Below the pieces are notes generated by a model. It had not been told where the DNA came from. It saw nothing but the letters and a program-made list of their open reading frames with translations, and did no database searches. From IMG/VR virus record IMGVR_UViG_3300028423_000356, positions 1 to 64,000 of that record: 64,000 bases of DNA. One strand, given 5' to 3'. A program made the translations under genes and the position numbers. The stretch's first letter is position 1; each line of letters begins with the position of its first letter. Origin of the DNA: a virus. This document shows positions 6,280 through 14,256 of this stretch, piece by piece.

Positions 6280-7255
6280 TTTTATAGATTTGTGTGCGGG
6301 AATAGGTGGGTTTCGTATTGGTATGGAATCTATTGGTGGTAAATGTATTTTATCTGCTGACATCGATAAAAAAGTATCTGAAATGTATCATGATGTTCAT
6401 AATATAAGTGAAGATGAAGAATACATTTCAGATTTATTTGACATACCTTTAGATGGTGATTATAATATAGATGTGATTTGTGCTGGGTTTCCCTGTCAAC
6501 CATTTTCTTCTGCTGGATTAAAAAGAGGATTTGAAGATCCTCGTGGAAATGTTTTCTTTGGTATTATGAACCTGGTTAAAGCATATGAACCAAAGGTAGT
6601 ATTTCTAGAGAATGTAAAACCATTAATTAATCATGATAATGGTAACACTATGAATACAATTGTGAGTAATCTTGAAAATGAAGGATATTATGTATCTTAT
6701 AAAATACTTAACAATAATAACTTTGGTTTACCCCAAAATAGAGAAAGAGTATTCATAGTTGCATCCAAAAATAAGAAGTTTTATTTTAATAAATTGGGTT
6801 ATAACAAAACTGAACCATTAAAATCAATTCTTTTAGATGAAGAAAGAAAATATATAGATGAAAATGATTATTCAATAAAACCAAAACACTTATGGGGAAA
6901 AAATGTTAAATCGGGATTAAGATATGTTGGTCATGTGAAATTAAATAGAAAAAATCTTAGAAAGGGTTTTACAGATCCCTTAAAAACTGGTGGACACAGT
7001 GAAAATTCGAGAATATATCATATTAATGGTAATATTCATACTGCAACTGCATCTACAAAAACTTATTATGTATATGATGAAAAGGGTGTTTTCTTATTAA
7101 CACCAGAAGATATGTTAGTTTGTCAAGGATTTAAAAGAAATTTTCTTGATGGTGTTGGTAGTTGGAATTCAAAAATGAAAGCAATTGGTAATTCAGTGTG
7201 TCCAGTTATTACTACTGAAATATCAAAGGAAATGAGAAACCAAAACATATTATAA
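6269..7255 (+). CDS. DNA (cytosine-5)-methyltransferase
   Basis: A 328-residue, complete C5-cytosine methyltransferase that moves a methyl group from SAM to cytosine C5. Motif I is FIDLCAGIGGFRIG (residues 4-17), motif IV is AGFPCQPFSSAG with the catalytic Cys (about 75), motif VI is FLENVKPL, motif VIII is QNRERVFIVA, motif IX region is LLTPEDMLVCQGF and motif X is AIGNSVCPVI. The target-recognition region between VIII and IX is short, as in orphan enzymes. No restriction endonuclease is next to it, so protection of phage DNA from host restriction or control of gene expression is likely. Confidence 0.95.
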   Translation: MEFNFIDLCAGIGGFRIGMESIGGKCILSADIDKKVSEMYHDVHNISEDEEYISDLFDIPLDGDYNIDVICAGFPCQPFSSAGLKRGFEDPRGNVFFGIMNLVKAYEPKVVFLENVKPLINHDNGNTMNTIVSNLENEGYYVSYKILNNNNFGLPQNRERVFIVASKNKKFYFNKLGYNKTEPLKSILLDEERKYIDENDYSIKPKHLWGKNVKSGLRYVGHVKLNRKNLRKGFTDPLKTGGHSENSRIYHINGNIHTATASTKTYYVYDEKGVFLLTPEDMLVCQGFKRNFLDGVGSWNSKMKAIGNSVCPVITTEISKEMRNQNIL

Positions 7256-7272
7256 TTATTATGGAGATTGAT

Positions 7273-7644
7273 ATGGAACAAGTGAATATAGAGAAAGAAA
7301 TTGAAATTAAAGAAAGTAATGCTAAAAAATTAGCACAACAATACGCCCAAGAAAGAAAGAGACTTAAAGAAGAACTTTCAGAATTACAAACAGAAGTGGA
7401 AGATTTAACACCCACAACACCAACTGGAACAATAGATTGGTATGTTAAATGGGTAAGTATGTTTCTTGCTGTTGCAGGTGTTTTTCTTATCAGTTCTAAT
7501 ATGGTGTTCTATGGACAGTTGTCTTATGTTTTGAGTTCAATTGGATGGATATTTGTTGGTGCCACTTGGGGTGATAGAGCAATTATGGTGGGTTCGAGTA
7601 TAAGTGGAACCGCAGTTATGATGAATTTAGTTCAGAGTTTATAA
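7273..7644 (+). CDS. membrane protein with N-terminal coiled coil
   Basis: A 123-residue protein. Residues 1-47 are a charged coiled coil (EKEIEIKESNAKKLAQQYAQERKRLKEEL...). Then come two to three hydrophobic segments (WVSMFLAVAGVFLISSNMVF; LSYVLSSIGWIFVGATW; AIMVGSSISGTAVMM). ATG 7273 is preferred because GGAG lies seven bases upstream, whereas ATG 7261 has no site. Topology resembles small phage inner-membrane proteins; function unknown. Confidence 0.6.
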   Translation: MEQVNIEKEIEIKESNAKKLAQQYAQERKRLKEELSELQTEVEDLTPTTPTGTIDWYVKWVSMFLAVAGVFLISSNMVFYGQLSYVLSSIGWIFVGATWGDRAIMVGSSISGTAVMMNLVQSL

Positions 7645-7660
7645 AAAATAGGATACACTA

Positions 7661-7689
7661 TTGACTTTCACCAAGACTGATACTATATT
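7661..7689 (+). promoter_or_regulatory. sigma70-like promoter before the tRNA-like RNA
   Basis: TTGACT (7661-7666), 17 bases, TATATT (7684-7689) within ATACTATATTAT. There is no gene with a ribosome site for about 170 bases downstream, so its first product is the structured RNA with the tRNA-like element. Confidence 0.85.
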
Positions 7690-7697
7690 ATAGAGTA

Positions 7698-7765
7698 AGG
7701 GTAGCGGCAACTACCTTGATTGGGGACTACCATTAGATTGTCTTTGCCGAGATAACAATAGAGTA
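7698..7765 (+). ncRNA. structured RNA leader upstream of the tRNA-like element
   Basis: Between the promoter and the tRNA-like element, GGTAG (7702-7706) can pair with CTACC (7713-7717), and CGGCAA (7707-7712) can pair with TTGCCG (7744-7749); these two pairings exclude each other or form a pseudoknot-like arrangement. No open reading frame with a ribosome site is present. This may be the 5' part of a precursor that is trimmed from the tRNA-like element, or a separate RNA. Confidence 0.35.
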
Positions 7766-7839
7766 GATTGCTTTGTCTAGTTGGATAGGACACCCAGCGG
7801 AATGGTTGGGAGACACAGGTTCGAGTCCTGTAGCAACGT
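7766..7839 (+). tRNA. tRNA-like element with abnormal anticodon loop
   Basis: A 74-base cloverleaf can be drawn. The acceptor is GATTGCT/AGCAACG (five of seven pairs; the two outer pairs mismatch). The D arm is GTCT-AGTTGGATA-GGAC with the canonical AG..GG..A loop. The anticodon stem is CCCAG/TTGGG, the variable loop AGAC, and the T arm ACAGG-TTCGAGT-CCTGT with the canonical T loop. The anticodon loop has eight bases (CGGAATGG) and no T33, so no normal anticodon can be assigned. No CCA is encoded. It could be a decayed tRNA, a mimic, or an unusual tRNA. Confidence 0.45.
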
Positions 7840-7926
7840 TGGTATCCTATGAAACGTGTAGAATATTATGAATGTAGTTGTAGAGAAGAATGAAGATGAA
7901 ACAAATACTATTGAATGGAGAAGAAA

Positions 7927-8424
7927 ATGAGTAATATGTTGAAATGGGCGGAGCAAGAACTTCGTTATGCTGGATATGATATAAATGACCCTGAAAATGG
8001 ACCTAACCGTTGGTTAGCAGAAGGAACACTTGAACTTTTAAAGGTGTTTTCAGAACAAGGTCATAGTGGTAGTTCTGCACCCTATGCAGTAGGACTTTTC
8101 GAGAAACTTGCTTTATGGAAACCTGTTACACCACTCACAGGTGAAGATAGTGAGTGGATGGAAGTTGGTGAGGACACATGGCAGAATATTCGTAACAGTG
8201 CAGTATTCAGAGGTAAAGATGGAAAAGCATATTGGATAGAAGGTAGAATTTTCTGGGAATGGTCTTCATATCCTGATATTGATGACGGTAAACCTTTTAA
8301 GTGTTATTTTACAAGTCGTAACAGTAGAGTTAACATCGATTTCCCTTGGATGCAACCAGAGAAATCAGAATATGTATTCGTTCCAAACGAAGAATTCCCA
8401 AATGAGGTATTAGACAATGAGTAA
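7927..8424 (+). CDS. conserved phage protein of unknown function
   Basis: A 165-residue protein with a pattern common in phage genomes of unknown function (WAEQELRYAGYD, then LLKVFSEQGHSGSSAPYAVGLFEKLALWKPVTPLTGEDSEW). The second half is Trp-rich (AYWIEGRIFWEWSS) and beta-like. ATG 7927 is used because GGAG (7917-7920) lies six bases before it. A 20-codon frame at 7868-7930 precedes it with an ATGA overlap and could be a leader peptide. It overlaps the next gene by eight bases. Confidence 0.65.
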   Translation: MSNMLKWAEQELRYAGYDINDPENGPNRWLAEGTLELLKVFSEQGHSGSSAPYAVGLFEKLALWKPVTPLTGEDSEWMEVGEDTWQNIRNSAVFRGKDGKAYWIEGRIFWEWSSYPDIDDGKPFKCYFTSRNSRVNIDFPWMQPEKSEYVFVPNEEFPNEVLDNE

Positions 8425-8638
8425 CCCAATTTGTTATGTGATGGTAGGTTTACCTGCGACGGGTAAATCTACTTTTATTAATTCAATAATAGATGATGAC
8501 ACTTGGATTTATAGTACTGATATGTATATTGAGTCAGTTGCAGAAGGAAGAATAAAACATGTATGTAATTCAAATGATGATACACCACCAAAGAATTGTG
8601 ATGTAGGCGAAAATACATTAGATAAATTTTTCTCTTGA
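8417..8638 (+). CDS. truncated P-loop kinase-like protein
   Basis: A 73-residue protein. Residues 5-19 hold a perfect Walker A strand and loop (CYVMVGLPATGKSTF), then WIYSTDMYIESVAE, the pattern of phage nucleotide or polynucleotide kinases (T4 PseT kinase domain type). Those proteins usually exceed 140 residues; here the frame leaves the family after about residue 50 and ends NTLDKFFS. The lid and base-binding parts are missing. It looks like a remnant, or a minimal ATP-binding protein. The stop coincides with the -35 box of the next promoter. Confidence 0.6.
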   Translation: MSNPICYVMVGLPATGKSTFINSIIDDDTWIYSTDMYIESVAEGRIKHVCNSNDDTPPKNCDVGENTLDKFFS

Positions 8639-8663
8639 CAAAATGTAATTAACACACTATATT
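8635..8663 (+). promoter_or_regulatory. sigma70-like promoter
   Basis: TTGACA (8635-8640), 17 bases, TATATT (8658-8663) within ACTATATTAT. The -35 box overlaps the end of the truncated kinase gene. It drives the EcoRI-type methyltransferase gene. Confidence 0.85.
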
Positions 8664-8683
8664 ATTAACATGAGGGTATTTAA

Positions 8684-9559
8684 ATGAACATTAATCTTCG
8701 TAAAGCAAAAAGATTAAAGAATGATGAGTTTTACACAAGAATGGAAGACATAGAGAATGAATTGAGTCATTATAAAGAGTGTTTCAAAGGTGAGGTTGTT
8801 TATTGTAATTGTGATAATCCCACTTGGTCAAACTTTGCTAAATATTTTGTAGATAATTTTCAGGATATGGGATTGAAGAAAGTTATTTTAACCCACTATG
8901 ATGAGAGTGGTAGTTCAAAAACTATCTATGATGGTGAATCACTCGTTACCACACCGTTAAAAAGTAACGGTGATTTCAGAAGTGAAGAATGTATAGAATT
9001 ACTAAAAGAAGCAGATATTGTTGTAACCAATCCACCTTTTTCTCTTTTTAGAGAATATATATCACAGTTAATTGATTATGATAAGAAATTTATTATATTG
9101 GGAAATAATAATGCAATAACTTATAAGGAAGTATTTTGTCAAATAAAGTCTAATAATATATGGCTTGGCGTCCAAACAAACAAAACCATGGATTTTCAGA
9201 TTCCAGAGCATTATGAAACTTGGAGTCATATTGATGAAAATGGAAATAAAATTGCGAAAGTTCCCGCAATAAGTTGGTTTACAAATCTTCCCAACAAAAA
9301 GCGTAACGAAAAAATTACCCTTTTCAATAAATATTATGGAAATGAAGATAACTATCCCAAATACGATAATTATGATGCAATTGAAGTAAGTAAAACAAAA
9401 GACATACCAAACGACTATGATGGGTATATGGCAGTTCCTATTACCTTTATGTGTAAATATAATCCAAATCAGTTTATTATTTTGGGGATAATGGATAGAT
9501 CTAATTCTTCTGGATTAAAAACCAAAGTATATAATAAAGATGATGTACCCAAGATTTAA
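8684..9559 (+). CDS. adenine-specific DNA methyltransferase, EcoRI-methylase type
   Basis: A 291-residue protein of the M.EcoRI family, which methylates adenine-N6. Evidence: the family N-terminus (KNDEFYTRMEDIENELSHY), CNCDNPTWSNFAKYF, the catalytic motif IV as VTNPPFSLFREYI (about residues 115-127), and the later WFTNLPNKKR. The protein is somewhat shorter than M.EcoRI and stops soon after FIILGIMDRS. No EcoRI-like nuclease is encoded nearby, so it is an orphan phage methylase. It has its own promoter. Confidence 0.9.
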   Translation: MNINLRKAKRLKNDEFYTRMEDIENELSHYKECFKGEVVYCNCDNPTWSNFAKYFVDNFQDMGLKKVILTHYDESGSSKTIYDGESLVTTPLKSNGDFRSEECIELLKEADIVVTNPPFSLFREYISQLIDYDKKFIILGNNNAITYKEVFCQIKSNNIWLGVQTNKTMDFQIPEHYETWSHIDENGNKIAKVPAISWFTNLPNKKRNEKITLFNKYYGNEDNYPKYDNYDAIEVSKTKDIPNDYDGYMAVPITFMCKYNPNQFIILGIMDRSNSSGLKTKVYNKDDVPKI

Positions 9560-9633
9560 ATGCTAGGGGTGTAATTAAAATAAAAAATGAATACAAAGCA
9601 AAATATGCACGTATAATTATAAAGAGGAAATAA

Positions 9634-10053
9634 ATGAATACAAATTATATTATGTTATTATCATCAGAAAAATCATATGAAAGAACTTCTCGTGAAACTA
9701 TCTCAAAGAAAGCACTCATTGGTTATAAAGATTGTGATGATATTGTTATAGTTAAAAATAGATTACAAGATAAGACTGGAAAAGTATCTGTTAATTATTG
9801 GAATGATTTAGTTAAAGATACAATGAAAGTTTATGGTGAAACAATTGATAGTGTTGATTGTGATTTGGAAAAATATATGCTCTTAAATTCACTTGATAAA
9901 CACGATTTAATTTTAAAGATTTTAAAACTTAATAATGAAGTTAATAGATTAAAAAAACAAAACACAGATATGGGTTGGATATTAAATCCAGACCGTATGG
10001 GTGGTCAATTTAGTGAATGGGAAACCAGTCGTCGTGGTGATGAATGGTCTTAA
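9634..10053 (+). CDS. hypothetical protein
   Basis: A 139-residue protein of unknown function with AGAGG before ATG 9634. Residues about 85-112 form a helix with coiled-coil character (LDKHDLILKILKLNNEVNRLKKQN), followed by a Gly/Arg-containing tail. No enzymatic motif is recognised. Confidence 0.55.
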   Translation: MNTNYIMLLSSEKSYERTSRETISKKALIGYKDCDDIVIVKNRLQDKTGKVSVNYWNDLVKDTMKVYGETIDSVDCDLEKYMLLNSLDKHDLILKILKLNNEVNRLKKQNTDMGWILNPDRMGGQFSEWETSRRGDEWS

Positions 10054-10080
10054 TAACTGATAAAAAATGGAGAATATATT

Positions 10081-10350
10081 ATGAATTACTATGATTGTTT
10101 TGTGAAAAGTATTATAAATGAATTAGGAAGATTAGAAGATACATATCCTGATGATGTGTATAATGTTGTGACAGATAATATGCCACACGATACATTTGCT
10201 ATTATGACTTTATTAGACCATTCTAATGCCTTTGAAGGTAGAGTTATGGAAGAATATGTTGGTCTAAGTTTAAGTGAAATGATGTATAAAATACTATTTG
10301 AAATTACTATGACAGATGTTCTATTTAAGGTTAATGAGAAAAACCCATAA
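10081..10350 (+). CDS. hypothetical protein
   Basis: An 89-residue protein (MNYYDCFVKSIINELGRLED...) that appears all-helical. GGAGA precedes the start. CATAAATA (10346-10353) overlaps its stop codon; it differs from the late box by one base and could feed the next gene. Function unknown. Confidence 0.55.
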   Translation: MNYYDCFVKSIINELGRLEDTYPDDVYNVVTDNMPHDTFAIMTLLDHSNAFEGRVMEEYVGLSLSEMMYKILFEITMTDVLFKVNEKNP

Positions 10351-10385
10351 ATAGTTATAAAAACTATTGTAGGAGATATATTAAA

Positions 10386-11786
10386 ATGGGGTATTTTAAA
10401 AAATCAGACTTAGTTAAAGAAAAGTATATTATGAAAATAATATATGACATTGAAAATGGTAAATTGATTAAAGTTAAGATAAACAATAAAATTAAATCCG
10501 TAAAATTTGAAAATAATGATTTTATTAAAAACACACTTAAACCCATTCAGAACAATTCTTCAAAATACTATAAGAAACTATATTCTAATGATAAACATAA
10601 ATATGTATTTAAAACAACTGACGGTGATTTAATAAGATTTATTGATATCGAAAAAACACAATATTCACAAATTAATAAAAAAATAAATACAAATACATTG
10701 GGTTCTAAATTAACAAATGCTATTGAATTAGCAACAATAGAATCTTTATATAATGATATCAATAGTCCTGAAGATACTAAACAAAAATTATTTATTAATG
10801 GAACCATAAAATTTGATAATTGGGCACAAACATTCAAAAATACTAAAATTATTTTGAAAAAGATAATAAAAGATGATATTAAAAAATATAAAATTATACA
10901 TAGTGCCACAGATAATTCAGAATTTAGTAAAATAATTCGTAAATTTTTATCAAAAATGAATATTTCAAAACAGGACAATTGGAATACATCAGATATTTAT
11001 ATTATTAAAAAAACATCATATAAAAATATAAAAAAACAATTAAAGATAATAATTGATGATAATAATGTGAATAATATTGTTAATAATATGAATAATTATA
11101 TTTATAATTTATTCAAAAATGATGAATTATATCCAATTTCATTAAAACAGATAACAGATGATGGAAAATATGAATATAATAATATACCAAATAATAACCC
11201 AAATTACACAAATTATAATCTAGAAAAAATTAATATATCTTTATTTAATGATACGAATGAAATAGGGTTAATATTAATTAGAGATGATGATAATAACACA
11301 ATTCCATTACAGATAAGGGGGTATCCTCATGGATATAATATTTCACAATTAGAAATTGGTAGTTATCAAGGAGGAAGAGTTGGTAAAATACCAATAAAAA
11401 TTGTAGATGAAGTTTTTAAACATCACGAACATGATAGGATTTCAAGTATAAAATATTTTGGTAAACCCCCTAATTATTTTAGTGAATTTAATGAACAAAA
11501 AATTAAAGACGTTGTTAATTGGTATAACTTTACTATAAAAAATATTAATTATGTTAAAAACTTGGATGATGTGAATAATTTAACCGTTGATTTTTTGTCA
11601 GACTATATTAATGTCATAAAAAAAGATTTAAGGAGTGTTGAAAAAATGTGTCATAAAATTCAAGGATTGAATATTGTATATTTTTTATTAAAAAATGTCG
11701 ATAACATATCAAACATTATTAATACATTTATTAACGCTGCAAAGAAAATTGATACTTCTAATAGTTTTTTTATTAAAATATATTAA
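10386..11786 (+). CDS. large Asn/Lys/Ile-rich protein of unknown function
   Basis: A 466-residue protein with strikingly Asn-, Lys- and Ile-rich composition (for example DDNNVNNIVNNMNNYIYN), and hence AT-richer DNA than its neighbours. Recognisable islands are LGSKLTNAIELATIESLYND (about 105-125), a YPISLKQI segment, and IPLQIRGYPHGY followed by YQGGRVGKIP. These islands look like a folded enzyme or virion protein, but I cannot assign a family. TAGGAG precedes ATG 10386. It is isolated: a promoter follows it directly. The composition may mark a recent arrival or a fast-evolving gene. Confidence 0.6.
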   Translation: MGYFKKSDLVKEKYIMKIIYDIENGKLIKVKINNKIKSVKFENNDFIKNTLKPIQNNSSKYYKKLYSNDKHKYVFKTTDGDLIRFIDIEKTQYSQINKKINTNTLGSKLTNAIELATIESLYNDINSPEDTKQKLFINGTIKFDNWAQTFKNTKIILKKIIKDDIKKYKIIHSATDNSEFSKIIRKFLSKMNISKQDNWNTSDIYIIKKTSYKNIKKQLKIIIDDNNVNNIVNNMNNYIYNLFKNDELYPISLKQITDDGKYEYNNIPNNNPNYTNYNLEKINISLFNDTNEIGLILIRDDDNNTIPLQIRGYPHGYNISQLEIGSYQGGRVGKIPIKIVDEVFKHHEHDRISSIKYFGKPPNYFSEFNEQKIKDVVNWYNFTIKNINYVKNLDDVNNLTVDFLSDYINVIKKDLRSVEKMCHKIQGLNIVYFLLKNVDNISNIINTFINAAKKIDTSNSFFIKIY

Positions 11787-11791
11787 AACAC

Positions 11792-11820
11792 TTGACAAAC
11801 TAATATCCATATACTATATT
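11792..11820 (+). promoter_or_regulatory. sigma70-like promoter
   Basis: TTGACA (11792-11797), 17 bases, TATATT (11815-11820) within ATACTATATTAT. It lies 29 bases before the RNase H gene and probably drives the genes up to the glutaredoxin. Confidence 0.85.
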
Positions 11821-11849
11821 ATATAATAAGACAATAAAAGGTGAACTAA

Positions 11850-12692
11850 ATGATATTAATTGATTATAATGCTATTGCTATTAGTAATGTATTAACACAA
11901 AAAGTGGAATTAGATGAAAATCTTATTCGACACATGATATTAAATTCTATTAGAATATATCGTAAAAAATATAAAAATGAATTTGGTGAGATTGTTATAA
12001 CAAATGATGGTTCAAATAATTGGAGAAGAGAAGTTTTTCCCCAATATAAGTTCAAAAGAAAATCATCAAGAGATGACTCTAAAATAGACTGGGATGAACT
12101 ATTTCGTATCACAAACTTAGTATTTGATGAACTTGTTGAGTATTTTCCATATAAAGTTATAAAACACGATAGATGTGAGGCAGATGATGTTATTGCAACT
12201 TTGTGTGAATACACACAAGAGTTTGGAAATTGGGAGAAAACATTAATAGTTTCTTCTGATAAAGATTTTATACAACTACAAAAGTATGATAATGTATATC
12301 AGTATTCACCAATGAATAAAAGAATGATAAAAGAAAAAAACCCAAGATTACAATTAATGGAACTTATTTTGGGTGGTGACAGTTCTGATGGTGTTCCAAA
12401 TGTGTTATCAAATGATAATGTTTTTGTTGAAGGTATAAGACAGACACCTCTTTCGAAAAAGAAAAAGGAAACTCTTATACAAGATCAGGAATCACTTGGA
12501 GATGAAATATACAGGAATTTTCAAAGAAACAAATTACTTATTGATTTGTCATCTACTCCAGAAAAGTTCAAAAAAGAAATAATAAATAACTATAATTCAC
12601 AAGATAAAAGTGAAAATAAGAAAAAGGTTATGAATTTTTTAATAAATAAAAAATGTAGATTATTACTAGAAGAAACAGGAGATTTTTTATAA
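11850..12692 (+). CDS. rnh: RNase H / 5'-3' exonuclease (T4 rnh type)
   Basis: A 280-residue flap-endonuclease-family protein like T4 RNase H, which removes RNA primers and flaps on the lagging strand. It shows the metal-binding acidic motifs LIDYN (residue 4-6), DRCEADDVIATL (about 109-116), VSSDKDFIQL (about 131-140) and LGGDSSDGVPNVLS (about 172-185, the helix-hairpin region). The C-terminal helices are shorter than in T4. It ends with a one-base overlap (TAATG) with the next gene. Confidence 0.92.
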   Translation: MILIDYNAIAISNVLTQKVELDENLIRHMILNSIRIYRKKYKNEFGEIVITNDGSNNWRREVFPQYKFKRKSSRDDSKIDWDELFRITNLVFDELVEYFPYKVIKHDRCEADDVIATLCEYTQEFGNWEKTLIVSSDKDFIQLQKYDNVYQYSPMNKRMIKEKNPRLQLMELILGGDSSDGVPNVLSNDNVFVEGIRQTPLSKKKKETLIQDQESLGDEIYRNFQRNKLLIDLSSTPEKFKKEIINNYNSQDKSENKKKVMNFLINKKCRLLLEETGDFL

Positions 12693-13123
12693 TGGCTATT
12701 AAACATACATTAAATATCTACGAAGTTTTAGAAAGAGTTGCAAACACTAAAACACGTGATGCGAAAGTTGAAGTTCTAAGAGAACATGAATCAGTTGCAT
12801 TGAAAGACATTTTACGATGTGCTTTTGATGATGTAGTTCAGTTCACTATTCCAAAAGGCACACCACCTTATACACCTGCTGATGAAAGTTCAGTTCCAGC
12901 AAACCTATTAACAAAAAATAAACAATTGACATATTTTGTTAAGGGTGGTCAGGGGGATAAACTACCACAACATAGAAGAGAGAAAATCTTTATTGATTTG
13001 TTGGAAACAATTCACCCTAAGGATGCTGAAATTCTTCTTCTTGTAAAAGATAAGAATCAACCAGCAAAATCAGTTACTAAAAAATTGGTTCAAAAAGCGT
13101 TTCCAAACTTAATCAGAAAATAA
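12692..13123 (+). CDS. conserved T4-like phage protein (DUF6433-like)
   Basis: A 143-residue helical protein. The pattern NIYEVLERVANTKTRDAKVEVLREHESVALKDILRCAFDD, a Pro-rich loop FTIPKGTPPYTPADE, and a C-terminal helix with HPKDAEILLLVKD resembles a family found beside replication genes in marine T4-like phages; I believe it corresponds to DUF6433 but cannot verify this here. Placement after RNase H suggests a role around replication. Function unknown. Confidence 0.65.
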   Translation: MAIKHTLNIYEVLERVANTKTRDAKVEVLREHESVALKDILRCAFDDVVQFTIPKGTPPYTPADESSVPANLLTKNKQLTYFVKGGQGDKLPQHRREKIFIDLLETIHPKDAEILLLVKDKNQPAKSVTKKLVQKAFPNLIRK

Positions 13124-13134
13124 AGGATTTAATT

Positions 13135-13377
13135 ATGCCTAATTACACTTTATTTAACAATGATACTGGGGAAGAAGAAGTTCATTTCTTCCCCTCTTGG
13201 AAAACAAAAGATGAGTTTTTAGAAGAAAACACTAATTATAAACAAAAAATAACTGCACCCAGAATAATTTCTGAATCGGGTGAACCTATCGTTAGGAACA
13301 CATCAAGTGATTGGAAAGACCACCTTAAAAGAATGAAAAAGGGTTCAGGTAGATCAAATACAATTAACACGTTATAA
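13135..13377 (+). CDS. small conserved phage protein (FmdB-like arrangement)
   Basis: An 80-residue protein (MPNYTLFNNDTGEEEVHFFPSW..., then APRIISESGE and a basic tail DHLKRMKKGSGRSNTI). The layout matches small T4-like phage proteins often labelled FmdB-like; the zinc-binding cysteines of true FmdB are absent. AAAGGA precedes the start. Function unknown. Confidence 0.6.
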   Translation: MPNYTLFNNDTGEEEVHFFPSWKTKDEFLEENTNYKQKITAPRIISESGEPIVRNTSSDWKDHLKRMKKGSGRSNTINTL

Positions 13378-13385
13378 GGAATAAA

Positions 13386-13787
13386 ATGATGTTTACTATA
13401 TACGGAAAACTACATTGTCACGCTTGTGACGCCGCAAAAAAACTCTGTGAGGATAATAACATTCCGTTTGAATATATTCAATTGAATGATAGTCAAGGAT
13501 ACGTTGATGAATTCTTTACGAGACTACCTAATGCAACATCAGTTCCCCAAGTATTTGTGGGTGATAAACATATTGGTGGATTAGTTAAATTGAGATATGA
13601 AGTTGATACTATCTTACATTTGAGACAACAAAATCCTTCTGATAGCGATAGTGACCATATTATTAATGCTGTAAATGATTCTGATTTAACATACGAGAGA
13701 TATCAAATTGATCAGATGAGAAAAATGTTGTTTGGTCAAAATTATGATTTGGATGATAATGATAATAATGACAGTGATTATTTTTAA
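13386..13787 (+). CDS. glutaredoxin with acidic C-terminal tail
   Basis: A 133-residue protein. Residues 1-78 are a glutaredoxin: FTIYGKLHCHACDAAKKL with the redox pair CHAC (residues 11-14), the cis-proline strand TSVPQVFVGDKHIGG and the final helix. It would use glutathione or thioredoxin reductase to supply electrons, typically to phage ribonucleotide reductase (T4 nrdC role). The extra 50 residues are acidic with repeated Asp-Ser-Asp (SDSDSDH, NDSDL, DNDNNDSDYF), which is unusual for the family. ATG 13386 is followed at once by a second ATG. Confidence 0.88.
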   Translation: MMFTIYGKLHCHACDAAKKLCEDNNIPFEYIQLNDSQGYVDEFFTRLPNATSVPQVFVGDKHIGGLVKLRYEVDTILHLRQQNPSDSDSDHIINAVNDSDLTYERYQIDQMRKMLFGQNYDLDDNDNNDSDYF

Positions 13788-13802
13788 TTGAGGTAATTTA
13801 AA

Positions 13803-14030
13803 ATGAGAAAATATTTTTTATCCATAGGTATAGCATTTTCTATACTTTTAAATGCTATACTAGGAGGTAGTCCATACCAAACATTTTGTGCAAGGAATTA
13901 TGATGCAAAAAGAATGAAAAGATTAAATATAGTTTGGTTACTAGATTTGTTTTTGGGTAAAGACCATTGTTTAATGGATTGGGTTACTTGGAGATTGAGA
14001 ATAGAAAGTATTTCTCGTTCAAATAGATGA
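13803..14030 (+). CDS. small conserved phage protein with hydrophobic N-terminus
   Basis: A 75-residue protein. The layout, a hydrophobic N-terminus ending LLNAILGGSPYQTFCAR, then a basic stretch, LLDLFLGKDHCLMDWV at the end, matches a family common in tailed phages (LLNALLGGxPxxTLSAR ... DxLFxxxHC). Its function is unknown. AGGTAA precedes ATG 13803. Confidence 0.6.
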   Translation: MRKYFLSIGIAFSILLNAILGGSPYQTFCARNYDAKRMKRLNIVWLLDLFLGKDHCLMDWVTWRLRIESISRSNR

Positions 14031-14045
14031 TAATGGAGTTTTATT

Positions 14046-14255
14046 ATGAATGTGTTTACATTGTTAAACTTGAGAAGTAGATTTGAGAGTGTTGTTAAGG
14101 ATGGTAGATATCGTTATGATTTACCAAATTATGACGGCACAATAGAAACACTCGAATGGTTTGTTAAAAATGGACATAAATCAAATAGGTTTAGAAAACA
14201 TTTTGATGAATTACAGGATATAGCAGAAACTATTTTAAGAGAGTATAAAAAATAA
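14046..14255 (+). CDS. hypothetical protein
   Basis: A 69-residue helical protein (MNVFTLLNLRSRFESVVKDG..., ending ELQDIAETILREYKK). TGGAG precedes the start. It ends one base before the first glycosyltransferase-like gene. Function unknown. Confidence 0.55.
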   Translation: MNVFTLLNLRSRFESVVKDGRYRYDLPNYDGTIETLEWFVKNGHKSNRFRKHFDELQDIAETILREYKK

Positions 14256-14256
14256 A

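Noticed and set aside
7766-7839. tRNA-Phe (GAA anticodon) or a TAA suppressor reading
   Set aside because: GAA would need G33 and T37, against tRNA rules, and the loop has eight bases; no TTA anticodon is present to read the TAA at 6190.
7650-7849. TAGGATAC (7650-7657) and GTATCCTA (7842-7849) as a closing stem of the RNA
   Set aside because: The left arm lies upstream of the promoter's -35 box and would not be in the transcript from 7661.
7868-7930. 20-codon frame before the gene at 7927 as a gene
   Set aside because: It overlaps by ATGA but has no clear ribosome site and is too short to support.
10352-10368. ATAGTT/AACTAT inverted repeat before the gene at 10386
   Set aside because: Only six A/T-rich pairs with a tiny loop; expected by chance in this AT-rich DNA.
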